From DATBFX01 sp036558305 (GTDB lineage: Bacteria; Chloroflexota; Chloroflexia; Thermomicrobiales; UBA6265): a stretch of DNA of 5,214 bases. The stretch covers positions 1 through 5,214 of the forward strand of contig DATBFX010000111.1 in assembly GCA_036558305.1 (NCBI GenBank), read 5' to 3'. Each line of letters starts with the position of its first letter. The stretch's first letter is position 1. Position numbers and translations under genes: made by a program. The notes under the pieces were generated by a model. It had not been told where the DNA came from. It did not search any database and was given only the letters and a program-made list of their open reading frames with translations. This document shows positions 1 to 5,214 of this stretch, one piece after another.

Positions 1-141
1 CGACACGGCGACGGGGATGCTGTGGGGCGTCAACGTCGGCGGCGACGACTGCATCTCGGAGATGGACCCGAACAACCTGGTGTTGACGGGCAACGAGATC
101 TGCGGCTCGCCGTGGACGAACATCTCGCAGCGCGGTCTGGC
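1..141 (+). repeat. Terminal direct repeat, left copy
   Basis: Identical over all 141 bases to 5074-5214, in the same orientation. It lies inside coding sequence, in the second beta-propeller (joined residues about 1178-1224). Because it falls within a gene and at the exact ends of the window, it is best read as the overlap left when a closed assembly path is written linearly, not as a biological terminal repeat. Confidence 0.97.
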
Positions 142-1315
142 GTACGACGCCGTCAACGACGGCTTCTTCATCGGCGGCTGGAACGAATTCACCGTCTACC
201 ACATCGACAACACCGGAGCGGTGCTCGACTCGCAGTTCGTGGGCCTGGGCATCTCGGGCCTGGCCTTCTTCCCGGACACCGGCCACCTCTTCGTGCAGGT
301 GAGCGACCCGGTGGACTTCTCGATCCACATCCTGGACGTCAACAACGGGTACAACGAGGTCGGCAGCTTCAACGTCTCCGACGGGGCCTTCGATGACCAC
401 GGCGGAGCGGGCATGGACAGCGATTGCGACGGAAACCTGCTGATCCTCAACCAGTTCCAGCAGAAGCTGTTCATCGTGGCTTCGGGCGAGAGCGGCAGCT
501 GCAGCTCGGACATCCCGTGGGTCAGCGAGGATCCGACGGAGGGCACGGTTCCGGCGGCTGGCGGCGCGAGGCACGTGGCCGGCGGCGGCGGATCCAACCC
601 CTTCCCGGTGGCCGTGACCTTCGACTCGGCGAACCTGCTGCCGGGTCTGCGTCAGGCGCACCTCGGATTCAAGACGGACACGCCGAATCCGATGGCGGGC
701 GTGGGCCTCAACTTCACGGTCCGGTTCATGGACGTTCTCGAGGACAACCCGCCGGGGACGGACACCTTCGAGCCCTACATCTACGCGGCGGCCGGGGCGA
801 ACATCATGCACGGCTGCTCGTTCTTCAACTTCTGCCCGCACGACAACGTGACGCGCGCCGACATGGCCGGGTACATCTTCCGGTCGGTGCACGGACCGTT
901 CACGCCTCCGCCGGTCTACACGGGGATCTTCGGAGACGTGTTCTTCGGGGACTACAACGCGGACTACATCCAGGGCGTGTATGACGACGGGATCACGGCG
1001 GGCTGCCAGGCGGACCCGCTGCTCTACTGCCCGGACCAGAGCATTCCGAGAGGTCAGATGGCGGTCTTCATCGAGAAGGGCCTGAAGGGGGCGGACTACA
1101 TTCCGGCGCCCTGCTCGGGCATCTTCACCGACGTCGCATGCCCGCCGACCCCGAGCGATCCGTACGGCGACTGGGTCGAGCTGCTGTTCAACGACGGCAT
1201 CACGACGGGTTGCCAGGTCAACCCGGCCAAGTTCTGCCCGCTGACCCCGATTCCCAACGAGCAGATGGCCGTCTTCATCGTGAAGGCCTGGGGGTTCCCG
1301 GTCGTCCTTCCCTAG
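2..1315 (+). CDS. C-terminal part of the same type of protein: beta-propeller, Ig/BACON-like module, three SLH repeats (5' end lies outside the window)
   Basis: The frame is open from position 2 to TAG 1313-1315. The ATG at 17 is an unlikely start: it has no ribosome binding site, and the same codon is residue 1183 inside the longer frame at 5090. Numbering by the joined protein, blade-like repeats with a G-(L/V/M)-(A/S/D)-(Y/F/S) core followed by an Asp-rich turn and a hydrophobic strand occur near residues 1122, 1169, 1222, 1263 and 1314, spaced 41-53 residues, as expected for a beta-propeller. Residues 1348-1421 (IPWVSEDPTEGTV onward) resemble the Ig/BACON-like modules of secreted proteins, with the W-x-S-x-x-P-x-x-G-T pattern. 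Residues 1433-1611 hold three SLH repeats. SLH repeats usually hold proteins to cell-envelope polymers or S-layers, so the C-terminus is the likely anchor. No partner gene is adjacent. If the window is part of a tandem array rather than a circle, this is the tail of the upstream copy. Confidence 0.92.
   Translation, partial: DTATGMLWGVNVGGDDCISEMDPNNLVLTGNEICGSPWTNISQRGLAYDAVNDGFFIGGWNEFTVYHIDNTGAVLDSQFVGLGISGLAFFPDTGHLFVQVSDPVDFSIHILDVNNGYNEVGSFNVSDGAFDDHGGAGMDSDCDGNLLILNQFQQKLFIVASGESGSCSSDIPWVSEDPTEGTVPAAGGARHVAGGGGSNPFPVAVTFDSANLLPGLRQAHLGFKTDTPNPMAGVGLNFTVRFMDVLEDNPPGTDTFEPYIYAAAGANIMHGCSFFNFCPHDNVTRADMAGYIFRSVHGPFTPPPVYTGIFGDVFFGDYNADYIQGVYDDGITAGCQADPLLYCPDQSIPRGQMAVFIEKGLKGADYIPAPCSGIFTDVACPPTPSDPYGDWVELLFNDGITTGCQVNPAKFCPLTPIPNEQMAVFIVKAWGFPVVLP
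767..1312 (+). other. Three C-terminal S-layer homology (SLH) repeats with paired cysteines
   Basis: Three repeats start near positions 767, 926 and 1112 (joined residues 1433, 1486 and 1548). The second and third open with an (I)F-(G/T)-D-V segment, and all three carry a G-x-x-x-G-C helix end, a (Y/F)-C-P pair, and an amphipathic helix of the type (R/N)-(A/G/E)-(D/Q)-M-A-(G/V)-(Y/F)-I. The cysteine spacings are C-x5-C, C-x7-C and C-x7-C, so one disulfide per repeat is plausible. Three SLH repeats in a row is the usual functional set for envelope anchoring. The repeats lack a clear copy of the Thr-Arg-Ala-Glu motif used by firmicute SLH domains: the first has TRAD, the others SIPRGQ and PIPNEQ, so the ligand may differ. 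Confidence 0.88.
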
Positions 1316-1338
1316 AATCGGTTCCGGTTGCGATTCGG

Positions 1339-1370
1339 ATGGGCGCGGCTTCGGCCGCGCCCATTTTTTT
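1339..1370 (+). terminator. Strong rho-independent terminator of the large gene
   Basis: A perfect 11-bp stem (1339-1349 pairs with 1354-1364, ATGGGCGCGGC with GCCGCGCCCAT) is closed by a TTCG loop, a C(UUCG)G tetraloop known for exceptional stability, and is followed directly by a run of T at 1364-1370. It begins 24 bases after the TAG stop. It should efficiently end the transcript of the upstream coding region and insulate the promoter that follows. Confidence 0.95.
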
Positions 1371-1390
1371 GATCAGCGTCGCCCGGAACG

Positions 1391-1428
1391 GACGCCAGCC
1401 GGCGGGCCGCCCGCCGCTCGACGGCGTC
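1391..1428. repeat. Nested GC-rich inverted repeat between terminator and promoter
   Basis: The outer arms are GACGCC (1391-1396) and GGCGTC (1423-1428). The inner arms are CGGCGGG (1400-1406) and CCCGCCG (1410-1416) around a CCG loop. No T-tract follows, so it is not a conventional intrinsic terminator. It ends 12 bases before the -35 box. It could be an operator, a cruciform-forming element or a chance structure in GC-rich DNA; the sequence alone does not decide. Confidence 0.5.
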
Positions 1429-1440
1429 TCCAACTTTCTC

Positions 1441-1469
1441 TTGACACCCCCCGACCTCGGGTATTGAAT
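1441..1469 (+). promoter_or_regulatory. Sigma70-type promoter for the large gene
   Basis: A perfect -35 hexamer TTGACA lies at 1441-1446. With 17-bp spacing the -10 candidate is TTGAAT at 1464-1469 (4 of 6 consensus positions); TATTGA at 1462-1467 overlaps it with 15-bp spacing. Transcription would begin near 1476, giving a leader of about 68 nt. The site stands out as a T-rich patch just downstream of GC-rich DNA and lies between the terminator and the start codon, where a promoter is expected. Confidence 0.7.
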
Positions 1470-1532
1470 TTCCCGCAGTTCCCGTTTCGAACCCTGGTCG
1501 AGTCACGGCGCGTTTCGTTTATTTTTCAAAAC

Positions 1533-1538
1533 GGAGGT
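1533..1538 (+). promoter_or_regulatory. Shine-Dalgarno sequence setting the ATG 1544 start
   Basis: GGAGGT is a full match to the anti-Shine-Dalgarno core, with six bases between GGAGG and the ATG. It sits directly downstream of an A/T-rich leader segment (about 1517-1531) that should stay unstructured. It is the reason for placing the start at 1544, and the signal peptide beginning exactly there confirms the choice. Confidence 0.92.
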
Positions 1539-1543
1539 CCGCC

Positions 1544-4500
1544 ATGCAATCGCGCTTGGCGAATGGGCTCCTTGCCGTCACCGTCTCGGTGTTCGCGTCT
1601 GTCTCCCTCCTCGGTTCCTCCCCGCTCCTGGCCGCCGAGAAATCCACTCCGAAAAGCTCACCGTCGCCGCCGACGGTGATGCACGCGCTCAAACACGACA
1701 CGTCGGGTCCGCTGCGCCTCGCGCACCCGCCGACGAAGCCGTTCACGGGAGCCGGGCACGAGGCGGCCCGCAACGAGGGCCCGAGACTGCGCGGCACCGA
1801 GCACAAGGGCGTCGATCCGGTCGTGCAGCGCCACTTCGGCAGCAGCCAGCCGACTCCGATGCTCAACTTCGACGGCGGGACCGCCGCGGAAATGGGCCCG
1901 TTCTTCGGATTCGAGGTGGCGCCTCCCGACACCGAGGGCGCCGTCGGCTCGACGCAGTACTTCCAGTTCGTCAACTCGGTCTTCCACATCTACGACAAGA
2001 CCACGGGAAACAATCTCGTGGGACCGCTGCCGGGCACCGCGATCTTCGAGGGGTTCGGCGGCTTCTGCGAGAACGAGGACGTCACGGATCCGGTCGTCAA
2101 GTACGACCACATCGCGAACCGCTGGCTGGCGACCTACCTGGCCTTCGACATCTTCGTGCAGAACGAGTTCCACATGTGCCTCGCCGTGTCGACGACCGAC
2201 GACGCGACGGGCTCGTACAACCGCTACGACTTTCCGTACGCGTTTGACATCCCGGACTATCCGAAGTTCGGCGTCTGGCCCGACGCGTACTACATGACGA
2301 CGGACCAGTTCCCGGGCGGGTCCTTCAGCAACTCGCGGGTCACCGCCTTCGACCGCAATGCCATGCTCGCGGGTACCGACGCGACGAGTATCGCCTTCGA
2401 CATGGATCCCAATCAGTTCGCGCCGCTGCCGGGCGACCTCGACGGCCTCACTCCTCCACCGGCCGGAGCTCCGAATCCGGTCGTGGCGACGGCGCATCCC
2501 AACTGGGACGGCAATCCGACGCCCGGACTTCACTTCTGGTACTTCCACGTCGATTTCGAGACGCCCGGCAACTCCACCTTCGTCGGGCCGTACGACACGA
2601 CGACTCCCGACTTCAATCCCGTGATGTGCGGCTTCAGCCGCAATTGCATCCCGCAGCTGAACGGCGAGGGGCTGGACGCGATTTCCGGCCGCACGATGTT
2701 CCGCGCGGCCTATCGCAATTTCGGCGACCACGAGGCGATGACGATCGCCCAGACCGTCAACGTCGCGGAGAGCGGCGATCAGGCCGGCGTCCGCTGGACC
2801 GAGGTGCGCGACATCTTCGCGCCCATCTCGACCGTGCACATCGGGCAGGGCGGCAATCCCGCCGGACCGTCGCTCTTCCAGTCCGGCACCTACTCGCCGG
2901 ATTCCATGAATCGCTGGATGCCGGCGATCGCCATGGACAACAACGGCAACATGGCCCTCGGCTACAGCATCTCGGACGCGACGATCGATCCCGCGATCGG
3001 CATCACGGGACGCTTCGCGGCGGACCCGGCCGGCACCATGGGCGACGAAGACGTGATGTTCTCCGGCACGGGGAGCCAGCAGAACACCTTCAACCGCTGG
3101 GGCGACTACAGCGACGTGGAGATCGACCCCATCGACGGCTGCACCTTCTGGTACACCAACCAGTACTACTCGGCCGACGGCTCGTTCGACTGGCGGACCC
3201 GCATCGGGTCGTTCCAGTTCCCGGGCTGCGGCAGCGCGGCCGGCACCCTCGAGGGTGACGTCGTGGATACGAGCAAGAATCCGATTGAGAACGCCACCGT
3301 CACGGCGAACTCGTTCTCGACGAGCACGGACGCCGCGGGTCACTACCACTTCACGCTCCCGGTCGGCACCTACGACATGACCGCGTCGAAGTTCGGCTAC
3401 ACGCCGGATTCCGCCAGCGGCGTCGAGGTGACGGACGGCGGCGACACGATCCAGAACTTCACGCTGACGCCGAACTTGAACCTGGTCGTCAACGGCGTCG
3501 TGAAGGACGGCTCGGGTGCGGGCTGGCCGCTGTACGCCCGGATCGACATCACCGGTCCGGAGGGCTTCCCGGGCGCGACGCTCTACACGGATCCGAAGCT
3601 CGGCTACTACTCGATCACCCTGGCCGCGGGCTTCACCTATCACTTCGTGGTGACCTCGCAGATTCCGGGGTACAACGTTCTCTCGCAGGACGTCAACGTC
3701 CCGGTTCCGGTGCTTCAACTCCCGGACGATCCACCGGGCTTCGTGGCGAACTTCAGTCTGACGGTGGATGCGGGTGTCTGCACCGCGCCGGGCTACACCC
3801 CCGGGCCGCCGACGCCCCTGATGAGCGAGTCCTTCGACGGCGGGACGCTGCCGCCGGGCTGGTCGGTGGTCGACAACACCGGCTCGGGCGGCTGGGGCAT
3901 CGTGAACGACTTCGCGCCCTGCAACGAGCTGCCGCCCGGCACCAACCCGACCGGCGGCTCCGGAGCGTTCGCGCTGATCAACAGCGACTGCGCCGGGTTC
4001 GTGTCCCTCGACACGGAGCTGAGGACGGCGTCGATCGACGTGTCGGCCTTCGGCGGCGCGATCATCGCCTTCAACCAGGACTACTTCAACCTGGGCGATA
4101 CGGCGGACGTGGACGTGAGCACCGACGGCGGCACGACGTGGAACAACGCGCTGCGCCAGACGGCGAGCGACCGCGGACCGACGTCGATCTCTGCGGTGCT
4201 TCCGAACACGGGAGGCCAGGCCAACGTGACGGTTCGGTTCCACTACTACAACGCGTTCTTCGCGTGGTGGTGGGCGGTCGACGACATCGTGGTGAGCGGA
4301 GCGACCTGCCTGCCGGGCGCCGGTGGACTGGTGGTCGGCACGGTCAGCGACGCGAACAACGGAAGCGGCCTCAACGGCGCGACCGTGAAGAACATGCCGG
4401 ACGGCGACTCCACGACGACGCACGCGGTGCCGGACGATCCCAACGTGGGCGACGGCTTCTACGCCCTCTCGGCGGGAAGCGGTCCGCAGCCGTTCGAGGC

Positions 4501-5214
4501 TTCGAAGAAGGGCTACCAGTCCGCACAGCTGAACATTCCGGTGATTCCGAACAGCACCGTGCGTCTGGACTTCTCGCTGGCCGCCGGCTGGCTGTCGGCG
4601 GATCCGTCGGTCATGAATTCCAAGATCCTTCCGGGGACGACGGACACCCAGACGCTGAACATCACCAACGCGGGTTCGGCCGACGGAACCTTCGAGATTC
4701 TGGAAGGCAAGGGACCGTTGACGCTCAAGCACGGGCCCTTTGCGTCTCTCAACGACCGCCGTACGGCCCAGAAGCGCATTCCGGCGGATAAGATCAACGC
4801 GAAGACCGCGAAGAACCTGCCGGCGAACCCCCACCCGCCCAAGCGCGGGTACCACTTCCCGCAGGGCGGAGCGGGCACGGTGATTTCCAGCTTCCCGACC
4901 AATCTGGGAATCGGCTGGGGCGTCAGCTTCGACACGAGCCGCGTCTGGATCAGCAACCCGAGCTACATCGGTCCCGGAGACGACCAGAATCACGCCTTCG
5001 CCGAGGATGGAACCGCGACCGGCGACACGATCGCGATCGGCGGCGCCGGGCTGTGGATGGGTGACGAGGCCTACGACACGGCGACGGGGATGCTGTGGGG
5101 CGTCAACGTCGGCGGCGACGACTGCATCTCGGAGATGGACCCGAACAACCTGGTGTTGACGGGCAACGAGATCTGCGGCTCGCCGTGGACGAACATCTCG
5201 CAGCGCGGTCTGGC
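1544..5214 (+). CDS. N-terminal part of a giant secreted multidomain surface protein (runs off the window end)
   Basis: The start is ATG 1544, six bases after a GGAGG core. The frame is open to the window end (1,223 complete codons); joined through the terminal repeat to 2-1315 it would give 1,614 residues. Residues 1-31 look like a Sec signal peptide (Arg4, hydrophobic 9-24, cleavage near Leu-Leu-Ala-Ala-Glu). Residues 32-105 are Pro/Lys/Arg-rich and propeptide-like. Residues 106-560 contain propeller-like strands (KYDHIANRWLATYL at 186, RWMPAIAMDNNGNMALGY at 457, NRWGDYSDVEIDP at 517); no catalytic set is recognised. Residues 567-641 resemble a carboxypeptidase-regulatory-like beta-sandwich, 646-745 a further Ig-like module, 763-919 a choice-of-anchor-J/cleaved-adhesin-like domain (SFDGGTLPPGW to WAVDDIVVSG), and 927-1012 a second regulatory-like domain. 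Residues 1013-1055 are a partial Ig/BACON-like module and 1056-1104 a basic linker; a second propeller then begins. Export is well supported. Adhesion or surface scaffolding is inference, and no enzymatic activity is claimed. Confidence 0.93.
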   Translation, partial: MQSRLANGLLAVTVSVFASVSLLGSSPLLAAEKSTPKSSPSPPTVMHALKHDTSGPLRLAHPPTKPFTGAGHEAARNEGPRLRGTEHKGVDPVVQRHFGSSQPTPMLNFDGGTAAEMGPFFGFEVAPPDTEGAVGSTQYFQFVNSVFHIYDKTTGNNLVGPLPGTAIFEGFGGFCENEDVTDPVVKYDHIANRWLATYLAFDIFVQNEFHMCLAVSTTDDATGSYNRYDFPYAFDIPDYPKFGVWPDAYYMTTDQFPGGSFSNSRVTAFDRNAMLAGTDATSIAFDMDPNQFAPLPGDLDGLTPPPAGAPNPVVATAHPNWDGNPTPGLHFWYFHVDFETPGNSTFVGPYDTTTPDFNPVMCGFSRNCIPQLNGEGLDAISGRTMFRAAYRNFGDHEAMTIAQTVNVAESGDQAGVRWTEVRDIFAPISTVHIGQGGNPAGPSLFQSGTYSPDSMNRWMPAIAMDNNGNMALGYSISDATIDPAIGITGRFAADPAGTMGDEDVMFSGTGSQQNTFNRWGDYSDVEIDPIDGCTFWYTNQYYSADGSFDWRTRIGSFQFPGCGSAAGTLEGDVVDTSKNPIENATVTANSFSTSTDAAGHYHFTLPVGTYDMTASKFGYTPDSASGVEVTDGGDTIQNFTLTPNLNLVVNGVVKDGSGAGWPLYARIDITGPEGFPGATLYTDPKLGYYSITLAAGFTYHFVVTSQIPGYNVLSQDVNVPVPVLQLPDDPPGFVANFSLTVDAGVCTAPGYTPGPPTPLMSESFDGGTLPPGWSVVDNTGSGGWGIVNDFAPCNELPPGTNPTGGSGAFALINSDCAGFVSLDTELRTASIDVSAFGGAIIAFNQDYFNLGDTADVDVSTDGGTTWNNALRQTASDRGPTSISAVLPNTGGQANVTVRFHYYNAFFAWWWAVDDIVVSGATCLPGAGGLVVGTVSDANNGSGLNGATVKNMPDGDSTTTHAVPDDPNVGDGFYALSAGSGPQPFEASKKGYQSAQLNIPVIPNSTVRLDFSLAAGWLSADPSVMNSKILPGTTDTQTLNITNAGSADGTFEILEGKGPLTLKHGPFASLNDRRTAQKRIPADKINAKTAKNLPANPHPPKRGYHFPQGGAGTVISSFPTNLGIGWGVSFDTSRVWISNPSYIGPGDDQNHAFAEDGTATGDTIAIGGAGLWMGDEAYDTATGMLWGVNVGGDDCISEMDPNNLVLTGNEICGSPWTNISQRGL
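5074..5214 (+). repeat. Terminal direct repeat, right copy
   Basis: The second copy of bases 1-141, with no mismatch. The offset of 5,073 bp is a multiple of three, so both copies are read in the same frame and the coding sequence passes from 5073 into position 1 without interruption. The match cannot be followed further because both copies end with the window. Confidence 0.97.

Larger units (their letters stand above)
1316..1543. other. The only intergenic region of the 5,073-bp unit
   Basis: These 228 bases contain the terminator, the nested inverted repeat, the promoter and the ribosome binding site in that order. No tRNA, small RNA gene, iteron array, nick-site motif, attachment site or AT-rich replication origin was recognised. 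If the unit were a free circle, any origin would have to lie here or inside the coding sequence. Confidence 0.8.

Noticed and set aside
1..141. Terminal direct repeat taken as a phage or linear-plasmid end
   Set aside because: The repeat lies within one coding sequence, is read in the same frame in both places, and no viral or replication gene accompanies it. An assembly overlap of k length explains it more simply.
17..1315. ATG 17 as the true start of a 432-residue protein
   Set aside because: The frame is open upstream to the window edge, there is no ribosome binding site, and the same ATG lies at 5090 in the middle of a propeller blade of the longer frame.
1316..1543. Plasmid origin, CRISPR repeat or small RNA gene in the spacer
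   Set aside because: No iterons, AT-rich melting region, regularly spaced repeats or tRNA-like fold was found. The terminator, promoter and leader account for most of the region.
1464..1679. A 71-codon frame starting in the leader region
   Set aside because: Its start lies at or before the predicted transcription start, it has no ribosome binding site, and most of it overlaps the signal-peptide region of the large gene in another frame.
2626..3258. Arg/Gly-rich open frames on the plus strand in other registers (2358-2624, 2626-3258, 4138-4791, 424-984)
   Set aside because: Low-complexity Arg-rich translations typical of shifted frames in GC-rich genes. They lie inside the large frame, which has clear domains throughout.
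1658..4993. A 1,111-codon open frame on the minus strand opposite the large gene
   Set aside because: It is in exact codon register with the sense gene, so an antisense stop needs a sense TTA, CTA or TCA codon. The sense gene uses GC-ending Leu and Ser codons and almost never these three; the antisense frame ends at the single TCA at 1658. The product is an Arg/Val/His-rich string without domains, signal or ribosome binding site, so it is a codon-bias artefact.

Overview
The window is one high-G+C bacterial stretch (roughly two-thirds G+C by eye) holding what appears to be a single gene seen in two pieces. The first 141 bases (1-141) are repeated without a mismatch as the last 141 bases (5074-5214), so the sequence closes on itself as a 5,073-bp unit. 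Read linearly, positions 2-1315 are the 3' part of an open reading frame and 1544-5214 are the 5' part of one. Because 5,073 is divisible by 3, the two parts join in the same frame through the shared 141 bp into one ORF of 1,614 codons plus a stop. Only 228 bp (1316-1543) are non-coding.

Layout: 2-1315, C-terminal part of a secreted protein (beta-propeller repeats, an Ig/BACON-like module, three cysteine-bearing S-layer homology repeats) ending at TAG 1313-1315; 1339-1370, a very strong intrinsic terminator; 1391-1428, a nested GC-rich inverted repeat; 1441-1469, a sigma70-like promoter; 1533-1538, a Shine-Dalgarno sequence; 1544-5214, the N-terminal part (signal peptide, a probable N-terminal propeller-like region, two carboxypeptidase-regulatory-like domains, a choice-of-anchor-J-like domain, a basic linker, and the start of the second propeller). 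The unit carries its own promoter, ribosome binding site and terminator, so it is a complete monocistronic transcription unit.

The predicted product is a very large exported, probably cell-surface or S-layer-associated, multidomain protein. SLH repeats with a Gly-Cys...Tyr/Phe-Cys-Pro signature and this mix of domains are familiar from Acidobacteriota and some other high-G+C environmental lineages. That assignment is an inference from protein style, not a demonstrated taxonomy.

The main puzzle is the closed 5,073-bp unit. There is no replication, mobilisation, integrase, capsid or partition gene, so an autonomous plasmid or virus is poorly supported. A tandem array of near-identical gene copies, or an assembly-graph cycle, fits better. 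The overlap of exactly 141 bp equals the largest k-mer in a commonly used metagenome assembler's default list, which points to de Bruijn graph closure. A true small circle cannot be excluded from sequence alone.
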